A stretch of DNA of 64,000 nt, taken from Saltatorellus ferox. GTDB taxonomy: Bacteria > Planctomycetota > UBA1135 > GCA-002686595. Of this stretch, positions 9,106 to 17,710 are shown piece after piece (within the stretch, counting starts at the first letter, position 1; each line of letters starts with the position of its first letter). The position numbers and the translations under genes are program-made. A model generated the notes under the pieces. It was not told the DNA's origin, did no database searches, and saw only the letters and a list, made by a program, of their open reading frames with translations. The stretch lies in the NCBI GenBank assembly GCA_007751475.1, contig CP036434.1:3849524-3913523 (forward strand), written 5' to 3'.

Positions 9106-12100
9106 GACTCCACCTCCGTGTCGTTCGTCGCCTCGCGGCGATCACGCGCTTGCTGCTTCACGGCGTTCGTGTAGTGCAAGTCGTTCCATCGGTTGCCGTC
9201 GAAGGGCTTGCCGATGGCGCGTTCGGGGGTCCAGTCGTGGCGGTCGGCGTCGAGCTTGCTGTCGCCCTTGCAGCCCCAGAACCAGGGGAATTCCAGTCGA
9301 GGCCGGATGGATTCGGGCTCCTTGCCGCGGTCCTTCGCCCACTTGATGTTGGGCTTGGCCTTGAGCAGCCCGGCGCCTTTCTTGCCACCAGATAGCGGCT
9401 GGGCGGACATGAAGGGGCGAATGTTCAGCCGCACGCCATCGTTGATGTCGGGCTCCCAGCCAATCGCCTGTTTGTGGAGCGGCTTCCAGCGCACGAACAG
9501 GTCATAGGGCGGCTCACCGTCGAGGATCTTGTGGAGCTCGCCCTGCAGATGCAGGGCCGCGGCGAGCAGGGCGTCGGCGCCTTCTTTTGCCTGCGCCACC
9601 GCTGACTTCTGTCGGTCGATCCAGTCGCCGAGGTAGGCGTAGGTGATCGATTCGAGAGTCTTGCGGCCCTCCCCGTCGGGGCCGGTGAGCTTGTGGGCGT
9701 TCACTAGGCAGTGAAAGCCGTGCTTCTGACCATCCCAGAGGTGCCAGACAAAAGGTCGGTGGTTAAAGACCTTGCAGTGCTCGGTGAAGAAGTCGTCCCG
9801 AAGCCAGTCTTCCAGGCTCCTCGCAGGGTTGACGGTCTTCTTCTCGGTCGAGTTGGCAGCTGCAATCGCGGCAAGGAATTCACGTTCGCGGTCCACCGAC
9901 CAGTTGCCGGCGAGCGCCGCGGCAAGCAGCGATCGCAGCCGGCTCACGGCAGACGACTCGCCCTTGGTCGCTTCGAGACAGACGATACCGTCCTCGTCGG
10001 CGAATGGGAGCAGGTCGTTGCAACGCGAGACCCACTCGCGGGTGAGCGCGTCGAGCCGCAGATTCGTATTGACTTCAGGCGGCCAGCGGTAGCCGAGCAG
10101 CCGACCGAGCGCGACCTGCAGGAGATCGGCGGGATTCGGGTCGCGGGCATCACCCGCTTCGAGCATGCCGGCAGGATGGCCGTGGAACAGCCACTGGGTG
10201 GGGTCGTTGGACTGCGGTTCGGAGAGACCGTTGGGGTACTTCTCGGCGGCGACCTTCTGCCAGCGATCGATATCAAAGACCACGCTCGTCATTGTTGTCG
10301 TTGATGCCGCGACCTTCTGATCGAGTTCACGAATGCGTCTCTCGTACTCAGAAGACCCGAGGAAGCAGTACAGCGCTGGAAGGTGGGCTGCGTTTCTCGG
10401 AATGACCGCAACGGTTGCCTTGTCGAACGCACTACCGCCGAACCGAGTCGCCGTAATTCCTCGTATCCGCCCCAGGAGTACTCCAGAGCACGACCAAAGG
10501 TGCGTGTTCTGAATCCGTGCACCGGTGCTGCCTGCGAGATCGCCTTTACCTTGCTCCCAGTGCACAAGAAGCTCGCGACCGTGCCATGGACGTGACTTCC
10601 CGTCGCCCCCCGCGTAAGGTATCCAGTCATCTCCAGCGATCCCGAACTCCCAAGAGGAACGCACAAATCTATCGTTGTCTCCTGTAGATGTGCCCTCGCC
10701 TGCTCTTACGAAACCACTAAGTAGATCGCCGGACTTTAGGCGCCCAAGAACAATTCGTTGCTGTGGGTTGTCAAGCTGATCAAGCTGCGACAGCATCTGA
10801 AGGTTCCTAGTAGGGCCTAGTTGCTTGCCGCCGGTAAGCACCTGCATTTTCTGCGATCGAGTCACAATGGACTGCCCGAGAGGAGTCGACGCGTCGATCC
10901 CACAGAAGTGGGAGTGCATATCAGGCGTGACCCGCGACATGGACATTAGAACCGTGCGCGGGCCACGCATCCCGAAATTGCTCCATGCTTCCTCGCCCAA
11001 TGAGGCCGCGAACTGCCACTCAGTACTCTTCAGCAGTGTCCGGCGACAATCTCGATAGCTAGACAGGAACCACCAGTTTTGCGGAGTGACAACGGTCAGG
11101 GTGCCGTCTGGTTGGAGTAGTGCCAGCAAGCGAACGACGAAGATTGTCGCGAGATCGGCCTTTGCTTCGACGTATTGCTCGTCGGCGAGGTTCTTGAGCT
11201 GAGCACTTTGTTGGCTTCGACCGAGGTAGGGCACATTCGTGATCGCTAACGTATACTTACCTGAGAGCAATTCCGCGGCATGCGCCATCCCTTGAGCCGC
11301 TACTGCACGTTCAGCGTTCTCGACATCCTCACCGGACGCCAGCGCCTGCTTCATCAGCGGCTGTAGCTCGGCAAAATTGGCCTCAAACATGTCGCCCTTG
11401 AACGCATTCGGGTTGATCAGGGACCCCAGTTCCGGTGCCTGCTCGAAGAGGTCGTAGAGCCGATCCATTCCCTTGCGAAGGCGTTCGTTATCACCCGCAA
11501 GTGCTGCCCAGACCTCCTTCGTCGAGCCCACCGCCAGGCCTGAGCAAGCGACGTGCATTGCTGGCAACGCAATAGGCTTCCCTACTAATTTCCACGCCGC
11601 CATCGCCAGATTGAACGCCGCGATCTGCGTGCAACGGGGATCGATCTCAATGCCGTGCAGGTTATCAGCAAGAACACCGCGGATGGCGCCCCTTAGATCC
11701 AGCCCCTCTTCATCCATCCGTAGGCGCACGAGCAGCTCGAAGCCTTCAGTCAGGAAGTGGCCGCTGCCGCAACACGGATCGAGGACTCTCAATTCTTTCG
11801 CCGTGCTCGGCCAACCTTCGAAAGTGCCGGCAGCGGGCCGCCAGGGACCGGTTGGGGTGTCGTCTTGGTCACCCTCCCTGGCCTCGCGCACAAACCGCAG
11901 ATACTTGAACTCGTAGCCACCCTCCGACTGCAGACGTACCGCTCGACGCATTTCCTCTTCGCTTTCTGCAGTCGCGGCAAGGGTTGGGTTCGAGCCGAGC
12001 ACCTTGCCGGCGTGCCAAGCGCCTACGGTGTTGTGGAATAGGAAGAGCACCATGTAATGCTCGGTGAAGAGTTGGGTTACTGCAGGCAACTCGTCGGCGC

Positions 12101-12707
12101 CGATCTTGTTGCCCGAATCGTTGACTGCTGCCTTCTTCTCCGCCTGCCAGTACTGATAGGTCCAGCCGAGGCTGTCGTCAGCGGTGAAGGCTGGAATCGG
12201 TAGGCTGTCGAGTAGCTTGTTGAGTGTAAGGCGCGTCTCTGGAGGGAGCGTAATCTCAAGCACCGGGTCGTCTTTCCGGAAGATCTGCGGCAGAGAGTCC
12301 TGGGCAAAGCGCGCAGCCATCGAGTGTGGGTCCTCACCTGCCTCGCGAGCAAGGTCTTCGCACTCGCCCATGGTGATCGACTCACCGGAATCGGATTCCA
12401 CCAGCAGGTGGTTCTCCGCAAGGAATCGGGCGAACAGCATCCGGTGCCAGTGTTCGTACGCTACTTCGTGCGTGAGTCGGTCGATAGACTGCGTCCCTTG
12501 CGCTTCTCTATGGTCGCCGAGTTGTCGACCGTGAGCGCGGAGGCGATTTCGAAGCCGACGCTCGTTCGGCGTCATCGAGCCGTGGTACTCGTGGTGATCA
12601 ACGGCCAATGACTGTAGTGCGTTGCGAGCGCCCGCTTCGGCTTCTCGCCGTGCGGCCTTAATTACCTTTTCGAGCTGGCTGCGAAGATCTGTGGGCAGGT
12701 GGGCCAT
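9102..12707 (-). CDS. pglX: PglX, adenine-specific DNA methyltransferase of BREX
   Basis: The product has 1201 residues. SAM-binding motif I is VLDPCCGSGHFL (residues 308-319). The catalytic motif IV is NVPY (491-494), preceded by LAIT, the variant seen in many type I BREX PglX proteins. PglX methylates N6-adenine in a non-palindromic motif and marks self DNA. The C-terminal 700 residues contain the target-recognition regions. By eye, the DNA from about 10300 to 12100 is less GC-rich than the neighbouring BREX genes, which could reflect recombination in the specificity portion. It lies 11 bp after brxC and overlaps pglZ by 4 bp. Confidence 0.95.
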   Translation of the reverse strand: MAHLPTDLRSQLEKVIKAARREAEAGARNALQSLAVDHHEYHGSMTPNERRLRNRLRAHGRQLGDHREAQGTQSIDRLTHEVAYEHWHRMLFARFLAENHLLVESDSGESITMGECEDLAREAGEDPHSMAARFAQDSLPQIFRKDDPVLEITLPPETRLTLNKLLDSLPIPAFTADDSLGWTYQYWQAEKKAAVNDSGNKIGADELPAVTQLFTEHYMVLFLFHNTVGAWHAGKVLGSNPTLAATAESEEEMRRAVRLQSEGGYEFKYLRFVREAREGDQDDTPTGPWRPAAGTFEGWPSTAKELRVLDPCCGSGHFLTEGFELLVRLRMDEEGLDLRGAIRGVLADNLHGIEIDPRCTQIAAFNLAMAAWKLVGKPIALPAMHVACSGLAVGSTKEVWAALAGDNERLRKGMDRLYDLFEQAPELGSLINPNAFKGDMFEANFAELQPLMKQALASGEDVENAERAVAAQGMAHAAELLSGKYTLAITNVPYLGRSQQSAQLKNLADEQYVEAKADLATIFVVRLLALLQPDGTLTVVTPQNWWFLSSYRDCRRTLLKSTEWQFAASLGEEAWSNFGMRGPRTVLMSMSRVTPDMHSHFCGIDASTPLGQSIVTRSQKMQVLTGGKQLGPTRNLQMLSQLDQLDNPQQRIVLGRLKSGDLLSGFVRAGEGTSTGDNDRFVRSSWEFGIAGDDWIPYAGGDGKSRPWHGRELLVHWEQGKGDLAGSTGARIQNTHLWSCSGVLLGRIRGITATRFGGSAFDKATVAVIPRNAAHLPALYCFLGSSEYERRIRELDQKVAASTTTMTSVVFDIDRWQKVAAEKYPNGLSEPQSNDPTQWLFHGHPAGMLEAGDARDPNPADLLQVALGRLLGYRWPPEVNTNLRLDALTREWVSRCNDLLPFADEDGIVCLEATKGESSAVSRLRSLLAAALAGNWSVDREREFLAAIAAANSTEKKTVNPARSLEDWLRDDFFTEHCKVFNHRPFVWHLWDGQKHGFHCLVNAHKLTGPDGEGRKTLESITYAYLGDWIDRQKSAVAQAKEGADALLAAALHLQGELHKILDGEPPYDLFVRWKPLHKQAIGWEPDINDGVRLNIRPFMSAQPLSGGKKGAGLLKAKPNIKWAKDRGKEPESIRPRLEFPWFWGCKGDSKLDADRHDWTPERAIGKPFDGNRWNDLHYTNAVKQQARDRREATNDTEVES

Positions 12708-12718
12708 ATTGGGTGCCT

Positions 12719-15700
12719 CTAGTTGACGATCACGGGGCCTTTGGCGACGGCATCAAGGAGCTTGATCTCATGCTCCGCGAGCCACTGGCGGACCTGCGCT
12801 TCGTCCATCAGGGTTCCGCGTCGGATCGACACACTCGCGGTTGCCTTCCTAGGGTCTGCTGCCTTCAAGCGCTCTGCCGCAGCGCTCAGGGCGCGGGCGC
12901 CCCTTGTGTCCACTGCGTCGACCGCTTCTTGCCAGCCCGGGAGGGGGCGATGACCAAGAGTTTCTTGCAGTGCGTCGTTGCTTGCGATGGATAGTGGGGG
13001 CGGCGCTTCGAGGCATACCGCTCGGCGAATCTCTTCCTGGGCAGCAGAGTCGAGCCTCTGCCATGTGGCGTCGGCGACGAGCTGAGCTTCTGCCGAGTCG
13101 ACTGCCGCAACCAACTCGGCATGCTTTGTCGTCAACGTCTCGCGCAGGGCGCCGGCGAGCTTTGCAGTCAGCGGGGAGATGTGATCCGTATCGGAGAGGA
13201 GTGAACGCTGGTCCTTGATCGCCGCGAGTTCCTTGCCGATCTCGTCCGCGACGGGTAGGGATGCAGCGTGCTTGCGAAGTCGCTCAGCGGCGTTCCAGAT
13301 CGGAATGCGCTCGGCCACACGGTCGGCCAGGACGAGGCTCGTGCGCATCAGTTCCTGTAGTTCGGCCTTCTTGCCCAAGATGGCGACGAGCTGCTCAGCA
13401 CCTGTTAGCTGACGTAGATCCTCGACGAGCTTTGCGTCTGGAGTAGCGGGGAGGGGCGGGGCGCCCCCTGCACTGGCGACTCGCTTCATGACGGCGTTCA
13501 GGAAGTCGGGCGCTCGGAGTTCCTCCTCTCCCGCCTTCGTGCTGATGCTCGCCTCGCTGAAGAGGCCTCGCAACCCGATGCGCTGTTTGGTGGTCAACCG
13601 CACCTTCTGGGGGCGGAACTCCGCCGCCTTCACTCCCGACTGGTCCAGCGCCCCGCTGGGAAGGGGCTGCCCGTTCTTGGTCGCGCGCAGGTGGCCGCTG
13701 CGGTGGAGGGCGATGAGAGCTGCGTCGACCGCGTCTTGGGGCCAACCAAAGGGTGCTGACTTCAGAGTCCTCTGGATGTCGGTTCCTCGCGCTCCACCGC
13801 CCACAGTCGCGAGGACTTCCTTCGCGACGGCATGGTCTTCGGTTGCTTGGTCCCAGCCCACGACCTTGAACGGCTCATCCGATCCGTCCTTGCTCCGCTT
13901 AATGGCCACCTCCCAGGCGCGGTGATCCCCGTCGTCGAAGCGGGGGAACAGCCGCGCGAGCGAGGCCTCGGCTCCTGTGTGGATCTTGTCTACGAGGCTT
14001 TCACCGAAGACTTCACTTCCGCCGCTCTGGAGAACCTTCGCCGCATGGAGCACTTCGCGAAGAATCGCGTTGCGGCTAGCCTCGGCCGCGCGTTGGCGGC
14101 TTTCCATGCTTTCGCGGGCTTCTCGTCCTTCAGGAGTCGCCGGCACGCCGTGGTGATCGAGGACTTGGCGAGCCGCTTCCGCATCGATAATGCGCCCTTT
14201 GAGGTCATCGGCGCTCTTCTTGGGGAGGTGGATGTGCAGAGTGGAATCGTCCTGGCCGAGCCGTCGGGCGTCGGCGATGGCATCCTTCTCGCTACAGGAC
14301 CAGCCATCTCGCAGCCATGCCGAGATGTGATCTCCACCCGCCTTCGGAGGCTCTCCACCAAAGTGCATGTTCAAGCTGCGGCGGATCTTCGCCTTACCAT
14401 GCGATAGCTTGACCTCCCCGATCACTTGCTGGACGAGTTGGCCGAACAGGTCGTCGCGGCGGGTAGAGATCTCGAGCTCGTTTTGCCGCAGTGACGCCTG
14501 CTTCTCCCGATAGGCGCGGTCCCACTCGGCTCCCTCCGTGGTTTGCAGGCGATACTCTTCGCCCACTTGCATGAGCGTGCCGTCGTCGGCGAGCTTCTCA
14601 AGCGTCTTGGCGACTTGATGGCGGAACGGGCCAGAGTCCTTGGTGACGTCGTCAACCATGAGGTCGGCGAGCGCGCTTGCATTGGCTCGAACACCGAGGT
14701 CGACGCCGGCCTCACGGGGGAGCTTCCCGATCAAGAACACCAAGCCGCACAGGTCGCGCTGCAAGCGTCCCTCCTTGGTTCCGTCGTCCAGCTTCTGAAT
14801 GCGCGTGTTGATCTCGTTCAGGAGCACGCCTGTGTTCACCAGCGCAGGCGCCAAGGCGTTGTAGAGGTCGCTGGCCGGCACGACTGCGCCGAGGTCGCGC
14901 TCGCTAATGCCGTGGATCGAGTCGTGAAGAATGCGAAGCTGAGAGCGTAGCTGGCTCTGCGTGCCGGCTGCATCGGCGGCGCGGAAGCATGCTTCCCAGA
15001 ATCTGCGACGCGTCGGGAGCAAGGGGTAGTCACCCACGCGGTCCTTCTGATCCTCCGGTCGCTGGCCGATCTTGGTCCCCTGGAGATGACGAGCGATCTC
15101 GCCGGCACTTCGGTCCAGAACAGCTTCGATCTCCGGCCCAGCGCTCGGCTTCTTGTGCAGCAGTACCTTGCGGGTCACGGCCTCGACGTCCGCGTCCGCG
15201 AGCTCGATGGAGATTTTGAAGCGGTCCCGGAGCCACAGGAGCGCCTGCGTGCCAGCGGAGAGAGCGGACTGGCCGGCGCCAACCAGCATCACGCGGCTGT
15301 TGAATTGTGTCTGCAGGGCCTCGGCCACCTCGGTGATCGTGGCGGCGCGGTCGCTGGCTTCGTTGATGTACTGCTGGACTTCATCCAGCACGAGGAGGGT
15401 GAGCGGGAACTCGCCGTCTTTCTCAAGGGCCTGTTTCGCGGCCTCTGTGAATTGCTCGGTGGTGATGTCCGCTGTCAGCTGGGGGCAGTGGCTCTGGAGG
15501 ACCTTGCCGATACTCCGTTCGTCGGGCGCGAGGGACGGATCAGCCTGAAACAGGGCTTTCCTGATGTGCGGGCTGACATAGAGGTTGTTGAGCTCGTGAT
15601 CCCAGTCACGCCCGGCGTCAGTCACGGCAGACCGAACCTGGTCAAGCGTGCCCTCCTCCCGCAGCCAGAAACAGAACTTTGCCTGCGGGTACTGTGTGGG

Positions 15701-16186
15701 CCAGCCGGTAGCACGCAGGAGGATCGCGAGGACCGTCTCCCGCACTCGATCGTTCCCGCCAAGAAGGGTGCCTGCGGCGGCGACCGGCGCGAGCCCGATG
15801 CGGCGTGCCTGCGTGTCCAGCTCGCGGAGGTGTGACTGGACCTCGGTGGGGAGCCCTCCACGGACCAGGCTGCGGGCCGTCGAGCCGTCGCTGAACTCGG
15901 TGTCGCTCCAAAGGTGGGTGAGCATCTTGAGAAGGTGCGACTTACCACTGCCGAAGAAGCCACTGACCCAGGCAGAGTCTTGCTTCGTATGGCCCAGGTT
16001 GCCGAGGAAGCGCTCTAAGATGAGCTGGATCGCATTGCCGAAATGGCCTTCGCATACGAAGGTCTCCAGCTCGGCTCGCAGCTCGAGGATTGCCTTCTCG
16101 TCGGTCTGGTCGGTGATTCGGGCCTGGCCGTTGTTGGCGAGGCGAGCGGTCCGCGGATCGCGGTCGAGAACTTCGTAGAGCTTCAT
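12719..16186 (-). CDS. brxC: BrxC, large P-loop ATPase of BREX
   Basis: This encodes 1155 residues. Walker A lies near the N terminus (GFFGSGKSHLLK, residues 76-87), with the preceding FLGNLGHTKQDSAWVSG segment characteristic of the BrxC/PglY family. Walker B-like LLVLDEVQQYI occurs at about 265. The rest is mostly helical with charged coiled-coil-like stretches. BrxC is an ATPase required for both methylation and phage defence in studied systems. Its start overlaps brxB by 4 bp. Length and order (third gene) match type I BREX. Confidence 0.94.
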   Translation of the reverse strand: MKLYEVLDRDPRTARLANNGQARITDQTDEKAILELRAELETFVCEGHFGNAIQLILERFLGNLGHTKQDSAWVSGFFGSGKSHLLKMLTHLWSDTEFSDGSTARSLVRGGLPTEVQSHLRELDTQARRIGLAPVAAAGTLLGGNDRVRETVLAILLRATGWPTQYPQAKFCFWLREEGTLDQVRSAVTDAGRDWDHELNNLYVSPHIRKALFQADPSLAPDERSIGKVLQSHCPQLTADITTEQFTEAAKQALEKDGEFPLTLLVLDEVQQYINEASDRAATITEVAEALQTQFNSRVMLVGAGQSALSAGTQALLWLRDRFKISIELADADVEAVTRKVLLHKKPSAGPEIEAVLDRSAGEIARHLQGTKIGQRPEDQKDRVGDYPLLPTRRRFWEACFRAADAAGTQSQLRSQLRILHDSIHGISERDLGAVVPASDLYNALAPALVNTGVLLNEINTRIQKLDDGTKEGRLQRDLCGLVFLIGKLPREAGVDLGVRANASALADLMVDDVTKDSGPFRHQVAKTLEKLADDGTLMQVGEEYRLQTTEGAEWDRAYREKQASLRQNELEISTRRDDLFGQLVQQVIGEVKLSHGKAKIRRSLNMHFGGEPPKAGGDHISAWLRDGWSCSEKDAIADARRLGQDDSTLHIHLPKKSADDLKGRIIDAEAARQVLDHHGVPATPEGREARESMESRQRAAEASRNAILREVLHAAKVLQSGGSEVFGESLVDKIHTGAEASLARLFPRFDDGDHRAWEVAIKRSKDGSDEPFKVVGWDQATEDHAVAKEVLATVGGGARGTDIQRTLKSAPFGWPQDAVDAALIALHRSGHLRATKNGQPLPSGALDQSGVKAAEFRPQKVRLTTKQRIGLRGLFSEASISTKAGEEELRAPDFLNAVMKRVASAGGAPPLPATPDAKLVEDLRQLTGAEQLVAILGKKAELQELMRTSLVLADRVAERIPIWNAAERLRKHAASLPVADEIGKELAAIKDQRSLLSDTDHISPLTAKLAGALRETLTTKHAELVAAVDSAEAQLVADATWQRLDSAAQEEIRRAVCLEAPPPLSIASNDALQETLGHRPLPGWQEAVDAVDTRGARALSAAAERLKAADPRKATASVSIRRGTLMDEAQVRQWLAEHEIKLLDAVAKGPVIVN

Positions 16187-16740
16187 TGGTTGACTCCCTC
16201 TCCATGGAGCGTGATGCCGTTCGCGAGGTAGTTCCAGCCGTCCCGAGCATCGAGCAGGCGGTAGTTGTTGTCGTTCTTCGTGCCGGGGAAGAAGATCAGC
16301 AGGCGGCCATTGATGGCTTGCTCGACGTCCCGGACCAGCTCGGAGATGCGCAGGAACCCGAAGAGGGATGCGGCCCCGAGGATGGCGACGACGGTGTTGT
16401 CGTTCGCTTCAGCGAGCGCGTCCGTGAGCCGCTTGCTCGCGAGGCTCTTGAACTCGCCCTCGAGCTTCATGGCGAGCAGGGAGGGCTCTTCGAAATAGGA
16501 CTCGCGGTACTCGTCCGCGGCCATCCATTCGGCGAACCAGGTCGTGCAGTTGATGAGCTGCCACTCGTGTCCGCTCCGAAGCGTCGCCTGCTCGAACTCA
16601 CCGAGGCGTGCGCGGAGGCTGCGCTCCAGCTCCTTCTCGTAGACGACCAGCATCACCCTTTGGGCGCCGGCGATGGTCCGTTGCCAGGGAGCGCTGACGT
16701 GCCGCTCGTAGACGGCTGCGAGGTCTTCGATCTTACCCAT
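16183..16740 (-). CDS. brxB: BrxB (DUF1788) BREX protein
   Basis: The product has 185 residues, the usual size for DUF1788. Recognisable features are a central ILGAASLFGFLRISELV segment followed by LLIFFPGTKNDNNYRLLDA and GWNYLANGI, the conserved tail of BrxB proteins. The function is unknown but it is essential in experimentally studied type I systems. It begins 3 bp after brxA and overlaps brxC by 4 bp. Confidence 0.93.
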   Translation of the reverse strand: MGKIEDLAAVYERHVSAPWQRTIAGAQRVMLVVYEKELERSLRARLGEFEQATLRSGHEWQLINCTTWFAEWMAADEYRESYFEEPSLLAMKLEGEFKSLASKRLTDALAEANDNTVVAILGAASLFGFLRISELVRDVEQAINGRLLIFFPGTKNDNNYRLLDARDGWNYLANGITLHGEGVNQ

Positions 16741-16743
16741 GGT

Positions 16744-17529
16744 TCAGGAACCAAGTTGAATGGCGTCAAGGCGGCTGGCGTCGATCTCGATGACGCCACC
16801 GCCGATGCGCGCGTGGATCAGGCCGAGCTGCTTGGCCTGGAGGACGATAGGAATGAGTTGGGCGCCGGTGCGGTCCAGAACACGAGCCCATTGACATTCG
16901 AGGAGCTGCTCGCCAGCGAGGCCTTCAGCGGTGCCCAGCCAGAGAGCAGCGGCGAGGGAGCCAGGCGTTGGGTCGACGCGCTGACGGACTTTGCGCACGC
17001 GACCCTCCAGGTGGCCGGACTGCGACCAGGAGCTCGCAGTGTTGCGTGCCACCTTGTCGAGGACCGAGTCGTTGAGGCGCTGACCCACCGTTTCGCGAAT
17101 CACGTTGAGCAAGTTCGCGCGGATGAGTTCCGAGCCCTCGGGGAGCTGCAGGACCGCGGGGGCAGTGGCGCGGAGGAGGGGATCTCGGGCCAGAGCGCAG
17201 AGGAGGGCGATCAGAGGGCGCCCGGGTTCGTCCGCGGTCCAGAGCCGCCGGAGAACCCGGAAGAGGGGCACACCTGGGTCCAGGCCATAGAGCTCTCCCA
17301 GGCGCTGGTTCGTAAGCCGGCGAGTGGCCGCGGTCTGCTTGCCGAGGACGTTGTCCTCGATGATGGCCTCGGCGTAGGCGGCCCGGTCGGCCTCCGGCGG
17401 GGTGGCCTCCAGGAGCTCGCTGATCTCAGCCAGCATCATCGTGCGGCTGGTGTGGGTGCCCTTATCACCGAAGCGGAGGCCCGCTTTCTGGGTGGTGGGG
17501 GTGTCGAGAGGGGGCTGCCAAGTCTCCAT
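16744..17529 (-). CDS. brxA: BrxA (DUF1819) BREX protein
   Basis: This encodes 261 residues from an ATG at 17529. It matches the DUF1819/BrxA pattern: an N-terminal segment leading to AGLRFGDKGTHTSRTMMLAE, a winged-helix-like core, and a C-terminal QAKQLGLI...GGGVIEID strand. BrxA of other type I systems is a DNA-binding protein. It is the first gene of the operon, so its upstream region, with a perfect palindrome 30 bp before the start codon, is the likely control point for all six genes. Confidence 0.92.
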   Translation of the reverse strand: METWQPPLDTPTTQKAGLRFGDKGTHTSRTMMLAEISELLEATPPEADRAAYAEAIIEDNVLGKQTAATRRLTNQRLGELYGLDPGVPLFRVLRRLWTADEPGRPLIALLCALARDPLLRATAPAVLQLPEGSELIRANLLNVIRETVGQRLNDSVLDKVARNTASSWSQSGHLEGRVRKVRQRVDPTPGSLAAALWLGTAEGLAGEQLLECQWARVLDRTGAQLIPIVLQAKQLGLIHARIGGGVIEIDASRLDAIQLGS

Positions 17530-17559
17530 GGGAGCGAGAATAACCCCGGACCCCCGACT

Positions 17560-17577
17560 GCCGGCAAGTTTGCCGGC
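17560..17577. promoter_or_regulatory. Perfect palindrome, copy 1, upstream of brxA
   Basis: GCCGGCAAGTTTGCCGGC consists of 8-bp arms with a 2-bp centre. It is identical to copy 2 at 17631-17648. It lies 30 bp upstream of the brxA start. Placement between divergent transcription units suggests an operator; the binding protein is unknown because no WYL/BrxR gene is visible in the window. Confidence 0.55.
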
Positions 17578-17630
17578 GAAATTGAGCCGACGACTTGCCC
17601 AGCGGGCCGAAGCGCGCTACTCTTCGTCGC

Positions 17631-17648
17631 GCCGGCAAGTTTGCCGGC
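17631..17648. promoter_or_regulatory. Perfect palindrome, copy 2, upstream of nuclease-helicase gene
   Basis: This is the same 18-bp inverted repeat as copy 1, with a 71-bp start-to-start spacing. It ends 62 bp upstream of the start codon of the nuclease-helicase gene at 17711. A degenerate third copy (about 12 of 18 matches) may lie at 17586-17603 between them. Confidence 0.55.
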
Positions 17649-17710
17649 GCGAATATCATCTATCTAGCGTGGATGCCCATCCGCGTCTTTCCAGTCCGAG
17701 AGAAAATGCC

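Noticed and set aside
17402..17710. Upstream extension of the nuclease-helicase open frame
   Set aside because: It would overlap brxA and both palindromes; the conserved nuclease start (LSATDLAQHLGCPHL) follows ATG 17711 directly.
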